Positions 38,321-46,827 of a stretch of 64,000 nucleotides of DNA are shown piece by piece. Position 1 is the first letter of the stretch; each line of letters opens with the position of its first letter. A program made the position numbers and the translations under genes. Below the pieces are notes generated by a model. It was not told the DNA's origin. It did no database searches and worked only from the letters and a program-made list of their open reading frames with translations. The stretch is from Kutzneria chonburiensis (GTDB lineage Bacteria > Actinomycetota > Actinomycetes > Mycobacteriales > Pseudonocardiaceae): assembly GCF_028622115.1 (NCBI RefSeq), contig NZ_CP097263.1:1488001-1552000 (forward strand), given 5' to 3'.

Positions 38321-38676
38321 CCAGGCCGAAGTTCTCGTCGCAGGCGGTCGGCCAGGTCGCCGACCTGCTGTCGATCACCGTCCCGGTCGTCAGCCTCGTG
38401 CTGTTCGGGCTGGCCGCTTTCGGCCTGAACCCGTTCACGGAGGAGCAGACCGCGGCCGTCTTCATCACCATGGTGGCGTTCGGCGTGACCGGCATCGTCG
38501 CGGTCGGCACCGCGTTCGTCCTCAGCGGACGCGACGGCGTCGCCTTCTCCGACACCCTCCAGGCCGGCGTCCGCACCCTCTACCGAGTTGGCTTGGTGCT
38601 GTTGTTTCTGGCCGTCGCAAGCGGACTGCTGCTCTTCGTGCACCCCGCGCCGGTCAGCTGCCCGCCGGGTCACTGA
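38317..38676 (+). CDS. Small membrane protein, third gene of the GTPase unit
   Basis: 119 residues; GTG at 38317 overlaps the preceding stop (GTGA). Three hydrophobic stretches (about 17-37, 45-68, 85-108) make it an integral membrane protein. Its last 23 bases overlap the 3' end of the convergent acyl-CoA synthetase gene. No family recognised. Confidence 0.65.
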   Translation: MTRPKFSSQAVGQVADLLSITVPVVSLVLFGLAAFGLNPFTEEQTAAVFITMVAFGVTGIVAVGTAFVLSGRDGVAFSDTLQAGVRTLYRVGLVLLFLAVASGLLLFVHPAPVSCPPGH

Positions 38677-40177
38677 CCCCGGCGAACTCCTCTCGTAGCT
38701 CGCGGCGCAGCAGTTTGCCGGTGGCGGTGCGGGGGAAGTCGCTGCGGAACTCGATTCGCTTGGGGCGCTTGAACGACGCGAGCCCGGCGGCGCAGTGGTC
38801 GAGCAGTTGCCGGGCGAGGCCGTCGGAGGCGACGGCGCCCCTGCCGGGCTGGATGACAGCCAGCACGCTCTGGCCCCACTCGGCATCGGGCACGCCGATC
38901 ACGGCCGCGTCGGCGACGGCGGGGTGGGTGAGGAGGTGCTGCTCGACCTCGGCCGGATAGACGTTGACGCCGCCGGTGAGGATGAGGTCGGTACGCCGAT
39001 CGAGCAGGTACAGGTAGCCCTCCGCGTCGAATCGGCCGAGGTCGCCGACGGTGTGCAGGCCGCCGACGCGGTTGGCCGCCGTCTTGCCGGGATCGTTGTG
39101 GTACTCGAAGGGATCGCCGGGAGTGTCGTAGTAGATGGTGCCGGCTTCGCCCTGCGGCACCTCGTGACCGTTGTCATCGAGCAGCTTGACGGTGATGGTG
39201 GGCAGCGGCCGCCCGACGGTTCCGGGGTGGCTGAGCCATTCCACGGGGGAGACGATGCTGACGATGCCCTCGGTGGCGCCGAGGTACTCCCACACGCGGG
39301 GCCCGATCCAGTCGATCATCTGCTGCTTGACCTCGACCGGGCACGGCGCGCCGGCGTGGATCAAGGTGCGGAGGCTGGACAGGTCGTAGCGGCCGCGTAC
39401 CTCGGCCGGCAGTCGCAGCATGCGTACGAAATGAATCGGCACGACGTGGCTGTCGGTGACTCGGTGCTGCTCGATGGCTCGCAGCACAGCCTCGGCGTCG
39501 AACTTGCGGTGCCAGACGATGGTGTGCCCGAGGTGCAGCGCGGACATGGAGAAAAAGTGCGGCGCGGCATGGTAGAGCGGCGAGCACACGAGGTGCACGC
39601 CGTCGTCGGGCCGCATTCCGAACGGGGCCATGCCGTCGGCCATGGCCTGGGCGATGGTGCCCGGCGGCCGGCCGGTCAGCTCGCGCTGCACGCCCTTGGG
39701 ACGGCCGGTGGTGCCGGACGTGTACATCATCACCCGACCCTCGACCAGATCCGAGGGGTCCTCGGTATCGCTGGTCAGGTCCTCGTAGGCCGACCAGCCC
39801 GGGACGGGGCCGTCGATGGAGAGCTTGTGTGGAACGGACAAATCGAGCTCGGCGGCGAGATCGGCGTGCGCGATCATGACCTGCGCCCCGGAGTCGGCAA
39901 CGATGAACGCGACCTCGGACGGCGTCAGGTGCGTGTTGATCGGCACGAGGTACAGCCCGAGCTGTCCGGTGGCCAGCACCAGCTCGAAGTACGCGGCGGA
40001 GTTGTGCACCATCGCGGCGACGACGTCGCCGGGAGTCAGGCCGAGCGCCCGGAGCGCGTGGCTGACCGTGTTCACCCTGGCCCGCAGCTCGCCGAAGGTC
40101 GTCACCTGGCCGTCCGGGTCGATCAACGCCGGCCGGGCCGGATCCGCCGCGGCCAGCCCGTAGAACCCGTTCGCCAT
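38654..40177 (-). CDS. AMP-binding acyl-CoA synthetase
   Basis: 507 residues from the ATG at 40177; the in-frame extension to 40642 crosses the intergenic promoter region and is rejected. The P-loop MMYTSGTTGRPKGV, the A5 region YLGATEG, GDLGRFDAEGYLYLLDR and the C-terminal TATGKLLRREL are those of fatty-acyl/aryl-CoA ligases (ANL superfamily), not of NRPS A domains, and there is no carrier domain. It should activate a carboxylic acid to its CoA thioester through an acyl-adenylate. The chain length or type is unknown. It is divergent from the subtilase. As the NRPS starts with an A domain, a link to peptide N-acylation is not supported. Confidence 0.9.
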   Translation of the reverse strand: MANGFYGLAAADPARPALIDPDGQVTTFGELRARVNTVSHALRALGLTPGDVVAAMVHNSAAYFELVLATGQLGLYLVPINTHLTPSEVAFIVADSGAQVMIAHADLAAELDLSVPHKLSIDGPVPGWSAYEDLTSDTEDPSDLVEGRVMMYTSGTTGRPKGVQRELTGRPPGTIAQAMADGMAPFGMRPDDGVHLVCSPLYHAAPHFFSMSALHLGHTIVWHRKFDAEAVLRAIEQHRVTDSHVVPIHFVRMLRLPAEVRGRYDLSSLRTLIHAGAPCPVEVKQQMIDWIGPRVWEYLGATEGIVSIVSPVEWLSHPGTVGRPLPTITVKLLDDNGHEVPQGEAGTIYYDTPGDPFEYHNDPGKTAANRVGGLHTVGDLGRFDAEGYLYLLDRRTDLILTGGVNVYPAEVEQHLLTHPAVADAAVIGVPDAEWGQSVLAVIQPGRGAVASDGLARQLLDHCAAGLASFKRPKRIEFRSDFPRTATGKLLRRELREEFAGVSDPAGS

Positions 40178-40420
40178 CCCCAGATCCCTTCGCGAAGGAG
40201 CGTCACCTCCGACCGTACGGCCGTTGCCGTGTGTGCGGCGTGTTCCGCTGCCCGGTCGACGACTTTCGATGCCCTCACGGCCAGGGTGCGGAACTGGTCG
40301 TGGGTGACTTGTTCTGGTTGTTCTGTTTAAGTTATGGCTTCTTTTCGTCCCGATCTTTCGGGATCGTGGCGGTAAAATTTCATCCTGCGCCGCCGACTGG
40401 AACGACCCTGAGGAGCCCAG
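40178..40420. promoter_or_regulatory. Divergent promoter region, acyl-CoA synthetase / subtilase
   Basis: 243 bases without a gene. The right half is AT-rich; TAAAAT at 40373-40378 is a good -10 candidate for the subtilase, and a small TCCCGA-N4-TCGGGA hairpin lies just upstream of it. AGGAG at 40410-40414 serves the TTG start of the subtilase. No clear -35 box was recognised. Confidence 0.4.
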
Positions 40421-43400
40421 TTGAGGTGCAGAGTGCTCGCCGCCGGCCTTGCCACGGCAGTGATCACCGGGTTGGTGCCCGGCCTGGCCGCGCAGGCGGC
40501 GCCGCTGCCGCCGCCCGATCCGGCGTCGACAATCACGTTGATCACCGGCGACAGGATCAGCGTGCACGGCTCGGATGTGTCGCCGCTGCCGACACCTGGC
40601 CGTGCGGGAACCGCTTTCCACGTCTACCGAGCTTTCGGCCATACCTATGTGGTGCCGCTGGACGCGGCCGCCGCCGTCGCTTCCGGGCGGCTCGACCGAC
40701 GGCTGTTCGACGTCACCGCACTTCAGCAGTTCGGCTACGGCACCACGGCCGACATCCCGCTGATCGTCACCGGCACCGTCTCCGGAGTAACGGCCAGGGC
40801 GTTACCCAGTCTCAAGGCTAACGCTGTGACCGTTACCAAGGGACAGGCCTGTGCGCAGCTGAAGGACAGCGCGGCCAAGGTGTGGCTGGACGGGAAACGC
40901 CAGGTCAGCCTGGACGAGAGCGTGCCGCAGATCGGCGCGCCGGCGGCCTGGCAGGCCGGCTTCACCGGCAAGGGCGTCACCGTCGCGGTCCTCGACACCG
41001 GCATCGACGCCACCCATCCGGACTTCGCCGGGAGGATCGCCGACGTCAAGGCGTTCACCAGCGACAACAGCACCGACGACACCATCGGCCACGGCACGCA
41101 CGTCGCGTCCACCATTGCCGGCAGCGGCGCGGCCTCCAACGGCAAATACCGCGGCGTCGCCCCGGATGCGACGCTGGTGGTGGGCAAGGTCTGTCAGGAG
41201 GGCGGCTGCCCGGACAGCGCCATCATCGCCGGCATGGAATGGGCGACCAAGGAGAAGAAGGCCCAGGTCGTCAACGTGAGCCTGGGCGGCGTCGACACCT
41301 CGGACATCGATCCGCTGGAAGAGGCGGTCAACCGGCTGACCGCCGAGACCGGCGCGCTGTTCGTGGTGGCCGCGGGCAACGAGATCAACGGGTACAACCA
41401 GGTCAGCTCGCCCAGCACGGCCGATGCCGCGCTGTCGGTCGGCGCGGTGGACAAGAAGGACGTCGAGGCGCCGTACTCCAATGTCGGGCCGCGGCTGGGC
41501 GACGGCGGCGTCAAGCCGGACATCGCCGCCCCGGGCACCGACATCACGGCGGCCCGCGCGGCCAACAGCGGCCTGCCGTCGACCGACGGCCCGTACACCA
41601 CGGCCAGTGGCACCTCGATGGCCACGCCGCACGTCACCGGCGCGGCGGCATTACTCTTGCAGCGCAACAAGAACTGGCACGCCGCAGACGTGAAGTCGGC
41701 ACTGGTGTCGAGCGCCCGGCCGACCGCGCAGGCCAACATCTTCGTCGAGGGCGCCGGTCGGGTCGACGTGGCCCGGGCGATCAAGCAGGATGTTGTCGCC
41801 GAGACGCCGAGCGTGAACTTCGGTGCACAGCGGTGGCCGCACACCGATGATCAGCCCGTCGACCGCACGGTCACGTACCACAACGCCGGGGCTACTTCGG
41901 TCAGCCTGGACCTGGCCACCACCGCGGCGACGTTCTCCTTGGCGCAGAAGCAGGTCGTCGTGCCGGCCGGCGGTGACGCCATCGTCACGGTCACCTCGGA
42001 CACCCGCACCGGCCCGACCGGCACGCTGGCCGGCCGCCTGGTCGCGACCGGCGGCGACGTGCGGATCTCCACGCCGCTCACCGCGAACAGCGAGCCGGAG
42101 AGCTACAACCTGACGCTGAACCAGATCGGTCGCGACGGCGCGCCCGCGGCGATCAGCATGATGTCCTTGCTGGGCATGGACGCGCTGTCGGTCGAGTTCC
42201 CGAGCGCGCCCAGCGGCACGATCACCATCCGCAAGCCCAAGGGCAACTACATCGTCGACAGCCTGGTGCTCAAGGACAACGACGTCGCCCACCTGACCCA
42301 ACCGTTGGTGAAGCTGGACCACGACACCACCATCACGCTGGACGCCCGGCAGGCCCAGTTGGTACAGCCGACCGTGCGTGGCGTGGACGCGGACGTTGCC
42401 CTATCCGATGTGGGCCTTGGGCGGCAGTTCGACAGTCCGCAGGGTCGGGTGGAGTTCGACAGCGGTGTGGTCCAGAACGGCATCGGCCACGAGCTGTTCA
42501 CCCTGTACACCAAGCAGTACGGCGGGAAGATCGCCGACAAGGACTTGCTGGCCTGGGTGAACTTCTCATTGGGCAAGGCCGGCGCCGACCGCGGCTTCCT
42601 CAACAGTCCCTTCGCCTACCACATGTTCTGGGACTTCAAAGGCGCGTACCCGACCGGCTTCGCGCCGCAGGTCTCGCCGCGCGAGTTCGCGGCCGTGCGC
42701 CAGCATTACCACGCCCAGAGCGCGCAGCCGCAGTACGGCTGGACGTGGTCGTTCGGGTCCACGAAGGACAGTCCACACCGGACTGATGCGCCCATGGTCA
42801 TCACGCTGCCGCTCGAACGCACCGAGTACTACCTGGCCGACGGGCGGCAGTGGTTGCAGGAGTTCGGTCGCAGCCGCATCGCCGAGGGCTTTCCCGACCT
42901 GGGCACCGAGGACGGCCCGACCGAGCAGTTGACCGCCGGCCGCACCTACCGGCGGGACTGGAACCAGGGCGTGTACGGGGCGGCGTTCGCGCCGGCCGGT
43001 TCGCCGCCGCAGTACAGCTCCATCCGCAAGGACGACATGATCAACACCCACGCCCCGGGCTACGCCGACGGCGTGGCCGGCCGCTGGGGTTACGGCGCTA
43101 CCACGAAGTCCTCGCGGATCGCGCTTTACCGGGACGGCCAGCTGGTGTCCGAACGGGACAACCTGTTCGACTGCCTGTTCACCGGGCAGCCGGCCCAGGA
43201 AGCGACCTACCGGGCCGAGGTCGACCTCCAGCAGGACGACACGATCATGCCGCTGTCCAGCCGGACCAGCATCGCCTGGACGTTCCGCTCGTCCCATGTG
43301 GACGGTATTCACCCGCTGCCGCTGATGACCGTGAAGATCAGCCCCGAGCTGGACATCATGGACACGGCCAAAGCCGACCGGCCGCTGGTGCTGCCGATCC

Positions 43401-43636
43401 GGATCGAGCGCAACCCGGACAGCGCGCCGTCGGAGACGAGCCAGGTCGCCCTGGAGTCGTCCTACGACGACGGCGTGACCTGGCACCGCATCCCGGTGCT
43501 CAAGGTCGGCGATGCCTGGTACGCCGTGACCATGAACGACACTTCGGCGCCGTTCGCGTCGCTGCGGGTCACGGCCAAGGACCGGGCCGGCAACCAGGTC
43601 GAGCAGACCTTCATCCACGCCTACCGGATCAAGTAG
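40421..43636 (+). CDS. Secreted S8 family serine peptidase (subtilase) with large C-terminal region
   Basis: 1071 residues starting with TTG, 6 bases after AGGAG. A signal peptide (about 1-26, ending AAQAA) is followed by a propeptide region, then the subtilisin catalytic domain with Asp 192 (AVLDTGIDATHPDF), His 224 (GHGTHVAS) and Ser 399 (GTSMATPHVTGAAAL). Residues ~450-1071 form a long beta-rich C-terminal part ending in an Ig-like repeat, common in secreted actinobacterial subtilases with propeptides of this kind. It should be exported and degrade extracellular protein. A TTA codon (41651-41653) lies in the active-site serine region, another at 40802-40804, and a GTAACG-N7-CGTTAC palindrome at 40787. 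Confidence 0.95.
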   Translation: MRCRVLAAGLATAVITGLVPGLAAQAAPLPPPDPASTITLITGDRISVHGSDVSPLPTPGRAGTAFHVYRAFGHTYVVPLDAAAAVASGRLDRRLFDVTALQQFGYGTTADIPLIVTGTVSGVTARALPSLKANAVTVTKGQACAQLKDSAAKVWLDGKRQVSLDESVPQIGAPAAWQAGFTGKGVTVAVLDTGIDATHPDFAGRIADVKAFTSDNSTDDTIGHGTHVASTIAGSGAASNGKYRGVAPDATLVVGKVCQEGGCPDSAIIAGMEWATKEKKAQVVNVSLGGVDTSDIDPLEEAVNRLTAETGALFVVAAGNEINGYNQVSSPSTADAALSVGAVDKKDVEAPYSNVGPRLGDGGVKPDIAAPGTDITAARAANSGLPSTDGPYTTASGTSMATPHVTGAAALLLQRNKNWHAADVKSALVSSARPTAQANIFVEGAGRVDVARAIKQDVVAETPSVNFGAQRWPHTDDQPVDRTVTYHNAGATSVSLDLATTAATFSLAQKQVVVPAGGDAIVTVTSDTRTGPTGTLAGRLVATGGDVRISTPLTANSEPESYNLTLNQIGRDGAPAAISMMSLLGMDALSVEFPSAPSGTITIRKPKGNYIVDSLVLKDNDVAHLTQPLVKLDHDTTITLDARQAQLVQPTVRGVDADVALSDVGLGRQFDSPQGRVEFDSGVVQNGIGHELFTLYTKQYGGKIADKDLLAWVNFSLGKAGADRGFLNSPFAYHMFWDFKGAYPTGFAPQVSPREFAAVRQHYHAQSAQPQYGWTWSFGSTKDSPHRTDAPMVITLPLERTEYYLADGRQWLQEFGRSRIAEGFPDLGTEDGPTEQLTAGRTYRRDWNQGVYGAAFAPAGSPPQYSSIRKDDMINTHAPGYADGVAGRWGYGATTKSSRIALYRDGQLVSERDNLFDCLFTGQPAQEATYRAEVDLQQDDTIMPLSSRTSIAWTFRSSHVDGIHPLPLMTVKISPELDIMDTAKADRPLVLPIRIERNPDSAPSETSQVALESSYDDGVTWHRIPVLKVGDAWYAVTMNDTSAPFASLRVTAKDRAGNQVEQTFIHAYRIK
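40787..40805. repeat. Intragenic palindrome GTAACG-N7-CGTTAC, copy 3, with a degenerate second copy at 40818-40836
   Basis: Arms 40787-40792 and 40800-40805 inside the subtilase propeptide region; CTAACG-N7-CGTTAC (one mismatch) follows 31 bases later. Same arms and same spacing as the copies inside NRPS2. Confidence 0.5.
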
Positions 43637-43644
43637 CCACCGAT

Positions 43645-43681
43645 CCCGGTTTCCTACCACTGCCAGTGGTAGGAAACCGGG
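43645..43681. terminator. Very strong hairpin after the subtilase
   Basis: Perfect 18-base arms (43645-43662 and 43664-43681) around a single central base, beginning 9 bases after the subtilase stop. Such near-perfect dyads act as terminators in actinomycetes even without a T tract. Being a near-perfect palindrome upstream of the MFS gene it could also bind a regulator. Confidence 0.75.
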
Positions 43682-43703
43682 GCGTACGTTGAACCGAGGT
43701 CTG

Positions 43704-43717
43704 GGTAACCGCTTACC
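43704..43717. promoter_or_regulatory. Small dyad GGTAA-N4-TTACC upstream of the MFS gene
   Basis: 5-base arms about 20 bases before the preferred GTG start of the MFS transporter; a TTGAAC at 43689 could be a -35 element. Candidate operator or promoter, weak evidence. Confidence 0.3.
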
Positions 43718-43736
43718 GCCGAGGCACGCTCACGTC

Positions 43737-44918
43737 GTGACCGAAACACTGAGCACACCCTCCCGGACCCGGCTGCCGGGCAAAGCCCTGTTCGGGCTGT
43801 TCCTCGCCGGCTTCGTCGCCATCCTCACCGAGTGCCTGCCGGCCGGCCTGCTGCCGGCGATGAGCGCCACGCTGCACACCGACGTGGCGTTGACCGGCCA
43901 GGTCGTCACCATCTACGCGCTGGCCACGGCCATCGGCGCCATCCCGCTGTCCCGGCTGACGGCCAACTGGCCGCGACGGCACGTGTTGATGGTGGCGCTA
44001 ACAGTCGTCCTCGTCACCAATGCCCTCACCGCGCTGTCCACCGACTACACGCTGACCATGATCATCCGTTTCGTCGCCGGCCTCGGCACCGCGATGGTCT
44101 GGCCGCACCTGGCCGGGTACGCCGCCCGCCTCGCCCCCGAGGGGCGGCAGGGTCGCGCTGTCGCCATCGCGTCCGCCGGTACGCCGCTCGGCCTGGCGCT
44201 GGGTATCCCGCTCGGCGCGGCGATCGGCAGTATCGGCGGCTGGGAGCTTGCCTTCTACGCCGCCGCGGTGCTGGCCGGGTTGAACATGCTGTGGATGGCG
44301 GCGACCCTGCCCAACCGGCCGGGTGAGCCCGTGGACGACCGTTTCGCGCTGACCAGGGTTCTGCTGATTCCTGGCCTGCGTACAGTATTGTTCGCGCTAA
44401 CAGCGTACATGGTGGCCCACAACATCCTGTACACCTACGTCACCGACTTCCTGGCCTACGCCGGCATGGCCAGCCAGGCCGGCTGGGTGCTGTTCGCCTT
44501 CGGTGTCACGTCGGTGTTGAGCGTGGTGGTCGTCGGCACGCACATCGACCACCATCTGCGCCGGCTGACCGTCGGCAGCACCGTCCTGTTCGGTGCCAGC
44601 GCACTGGTGCTCGCCGTGTTGGCCGGCCTGCCCGTGCTGGTCTACGTCGCCGCGGCGGCCTGGGGCCTGGCCTTCGGCAGCTCGCCGAGCCTGTTCATCG
44701 TCGCCGGTATGAAGACGACCGGGGAGGCCGCGCATGTGGCCCAGTCGATCATCATCACGGTGTTCTCCGGCTCCATCGCGGTCGGCGGTTTCGTCGGCGG
44801 CCTGCTGATCGACGGGCTCGGCACCGCCTCGATCACGTGGGCCACCCTGATACTGCTGATCGCCGCCGCCGCGGCCGTGATCGGCGGCCGCCGGCACGCC
44901 TTCCCGAAGGGAGCCTGA
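43737..44918 (+). CDS. MFS transporter (drug/sugar efflux, DHA1-like)
   Basis: 393 residues from GTG 43737; a TTG at 43689 would add 16 residues and is less likely. About 12 membrane segments. The N-terminal FLAGFVAILTECLPAGLLPAMS and the motif-A-like loop (LSRLTANWPRRHVLM) are those of the AraJ/YdhP/chloramphenicol-efflux group of MFS exporters. It probably exports small molecules by proton antiport; the substrate is unknown. Near-copies of the ara operator occur inside it (TGTTCGCGCTAACA at 44389-44402; a weaker one at 43990) with rare codons GTA TTG ... CTA. Confidence 0.9.
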   Translation: MTETLSTPSRTRLPGKALFGLFLAGFVAILTECLPAGLLPAMSATLHTDVALTGQVVTIYALATAIGAIPLSRLTANWPRRHVLMVALTVVLVTNALTALSTDYTLTMIIRFVAGLGTAMVWPHLAGYAARLAPEGRQGRAVAIASAGTPLGLALGIPLGAAIGSIGGWELAFYAAAVLAGLNMLWMAATLPNRPGEPVDDRFALTRVLLIPGLRTVLFALTAYMVAHNILYTYVTDFLAYAGMASQAGWVLFAFGVTSVLSVVVVGTHIDHHLRRLTVGSTVLFGASALVLAVLAGLPVLVYVAAAAWGLAFGSSPSLFIVAGMKTTGEAAHVAQSIIITVFSGSIAVGGFVGGLLIDGLGTASITWATLILLIAAAAAVIGGRRHAFPKGA

Positions 44919-44921
44919 TCC

Positions 44922-45326
44922 ATGCGGACCGGACACTGTCTGTGCGGGGCCATCAGCTACAGCTACGACGCCGAGCCGGTGCTGACCGTGCTCTGCCATT
45001 GCGACGACTGCCAGCGCCACACCGGCTCGGCCTTCTCGGAGAACATCCTGGTGCCCCAGGATTCCTTGCGGATCACCGGCGTTCCCAAGGTGTACAACAC
45101 CGTCGGCAGCGAGAACGGCCATGTGCGGGACCGGCTGTTCTGCGGTGACTGCGGCACCCCCATCTTCACCGTCATGCGGGAACGGCCGGAGATCATCATC
45201 GTCAAGGCCGGCACTCTCGACGACCGTTCCGGGGTGCGGCCCACGGCCGAGGTATGGACCCGTCGCGCCCAGGACTGGGTCGTTCCGACCCCCGATCGGG
45301 TGCGTTTCCCGGGCGACGCGCGGTGA
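44922..45326 (+). CDS. GFA / CENP-V family zinc-binding protein
   Basis: 134 residues, starting 3 bases after the MFS stop. Zinc ligands are visible as CLC (Cys6, Cys8), CHCDDC (Cys25, Cys27, Cys30) and CGDC later, the pattern of the glutathione-dependent formaldehyde-activating enzyme (GFA) family. In actinobacteria, which lack glutathione, members of this family are of unknown biochemical role. Its close spacing suggests cotranscription with the MFS gene. Confidence 0.9.
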   Translation: MRTGHCLCGAISYSYDAEPVLTVLCHCDDCQRHTGSAFSENILVPQDSLRITGVPKVYNTVGSENGHVRDRLFCGDCGTPIFTVMRERPEIIIVKAGTLDDRSGVRPTAEVWTRRAQDWVVPTPDRVRFPGDAR

Positions 45327-45385
45327 CTCGTTCCCACCCCTCGCCGGGACAGGCAGGTTCCGCCGTTCCGCGTGATACTGAGGCC

Positions 45386-46240
45386 ATGGATCCACGCGCC
45401 GAGCTGAGCGAGTTCTTGCGGACCCGCAGGGCCCGGCTGACCCCCGCCGACGTGGGCATCGCCCAGTTCGGCCGACGGCGTCGGGTGCCCGGCCTACGCC
45501 GGGAGGAGCTCGCCCAGCTGGCCGGCGTCTCCGTCGCTTACTACACCCGTCTCGAGCAGGGCAACGGCCGCAACGTCTCGGTCGAGGTGCTTGACGCCAT
45601 TTCCGCCGCCCTCAAGCTTTCCGACGCCGAGCACGCCCACCTCCTGCACCTGGCCAAGCCCACTCCCGGCCGCCGTCGCCCGTCACCGCAGCGCCAGCAG
45701 GTGCGCCCGGCTCTGCTCGAGTTGTTGAGCACCATCGATTCCGTGCCCGCCTACATCTGGGGCCGCCGCACCGACGTCTTGGCGTGGAACCGCACCGCGT
45801 CCGCCCTCTTCGGCGATTGGGACTCCCGCGCCCCTCAGGACCGCAATTGGGCCCGCATCGTCTTCCTCGACCCTTCGTCACGGACCCTCTTCGCCGACTG
45901 GCAGGCCAAGGCCTCCGATGTGGTCGGCCAGCTCCGCCTGGACGCCGGCCAGCACGCCGGCGACCCTGTGCTCAACGAGCTGATCGGCGAGCTCTCCGTT
46001 CGCAGCACCGAGTTCCGCACCATGTGGGCCGCCCACAACGTCAAGCGCAAGACCCACGCCGCCATGACCTTCACGCACCCTCTGGTCGGCGAGATCGCCT
46101 TGCACTACGAGACCTTCGCCCTGCCCGGCGACCAGGACCAGTTCTTGTCCACCTACCACGCCGAGCCCGCTTCCCCTTCTGCCGAGGCCCTGCGCCTGCT
46201 GGCCAGCTGGGGCACCGACGCCGCGGTGGCCAGGAACTAG
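45386..46240 (+). CDS. XRE-family regulator with MmyB-like ligand domain
   Basis: 284 residues from ATG 45386; the longer frame overlaps the GFA gene and is rejected. Residues about 1-80 form a helix-turn-helix with the family sequence VPGLRREELAQLAGVSVAYYTRLEQG; residues about 100-284 match the MmyB-like C-terminal domain, a PAS-like fold thought to bind fatty acids or other hydrophobic ligands. Such proteins usually regulate a neighbouring gene; here the DHFR-like reductase begins 10 bases downstream and the MFS/GFA pair lies upstream. Confidence 0.93.
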   Translation: MDPRAELSEFLRTRRARLTPADVGIAQFGRRRRVPGLRREELAQLAGVSVAYYTRLEQGNGRNVSVEVLDAISAALKLSDAEHAHLLHLAKPTPGRRRPSPQRQQVRPALLELLSTIDSVPAYIWGRRTDVLAWNRTASALFGDWDSRAPQDRNWARIVFLDPSSRTLFADWQAKASDVVGQLRLDAGQHAGDPVLNELIGELSVRSTEFRTMWAAHNVKRKTHAAMTFTHPLVGEIALHYETFALPGDQDQFLSTYHAEPASPSAEALRLLASWGTDAAVARN

Positions 46241-46250
46241 CATCGGCGCC

Positions 46251-46811
46251 ATGGCGAGACTGATCTACTGCATGAACCAGTCGCTCGACGGCCACACGGC
46301 CGACGTCAACGGTGCGTTCGGGTGGGGCGGGCCGGACGAGACGGTGCACGCGTTCTTCAACGAACTGACCGCGCCGATCGGCACCTTCCTCTATGGGCGG
46401 CGCATGTACGAGACGATGGTGTTCTGGGAGACGGCCGGCAGCCTGCACGACGAACCGCCGGTGTTCCACGAGTTCGCCGAGCTGTGGCGGGCGGCGGACA
46501 AGATCGTCTACTCGCGGACGCTGACGGTGCCGTCGAGCGCCCGCACGGAGATCCGGCCCGAGTTCGATGTCGACGACGTCCGCCGGCTCAAGGCTTCGGC
46601 CACCCGCGACATCGCGATCGCCGGACCGACGCTGGCGGCCGAAGCCGTGCGGGCCGGCCTGGTCGACGAATACCAGCTGGTCATCTCGCCGGCGCTGACC
46701 GGAGGTGGCACCCGGTTCTTTCCGGAGGGCGTGGCCACCGACCTCGAACTGCTGGAGGTGCAGCGCATCACGGCCGATGTGGTCTTCCTCCGGTACGCCA
46801 AGAAGGACTGA
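46251..46811 (+). CDS. Dihydrofolate reductase family protein (RibD C-terminal-like)
   Basis: 186 residues. The fold of the RibD/DHFR-like reductases is indicated by MNQSLDGHTA, FLYGRRMYETM, the nucleotide-binding IAGPTLAAEAVRAGLVDEYQL and a C-terminal FLRYAK. Such proteins (YyaP/YwjB type) are putative NADPH reductases of unknown substrate. The gene begins 10 bases after the MmyB-type regulator, so it may be its target. Confidence 0.9.
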   Translation: MARLIYCMNQSLDGHTADVNGAFGWGGPDETVHAFFNELTAPIGTFLYGRRMYETMVFWETAGSLHDEPPVFHEFAELWRAADKIVYSRTLTVPSSARTEIRPEFDVDDVRRLKASATRDIAIAGPTLAAEAVRAGLVDEYQLVISPALTGGGTRFFPEGVATDLELLEVQRITADVVFLRYAKKD

Positions 46812-46827
46812 CTGTTAGCGTGCACAC

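Noticed and set aside
38654-40177. Acyl-CoA synthetase as a fatty-acid starter enzyme for the NRPS
   Set aside because: NRPS1 begins with an A domain, not a starter C domain, and no acyl carrier protein or dedicated transfer domain is present.
40178-40642. N-terminal extension of the acyl-CoA synthetase to 40642
   Set aside because: It would cross the divergent promoter region and part of the subtilase gene, and has no synthetase-like sequence before the ATG at 40177.
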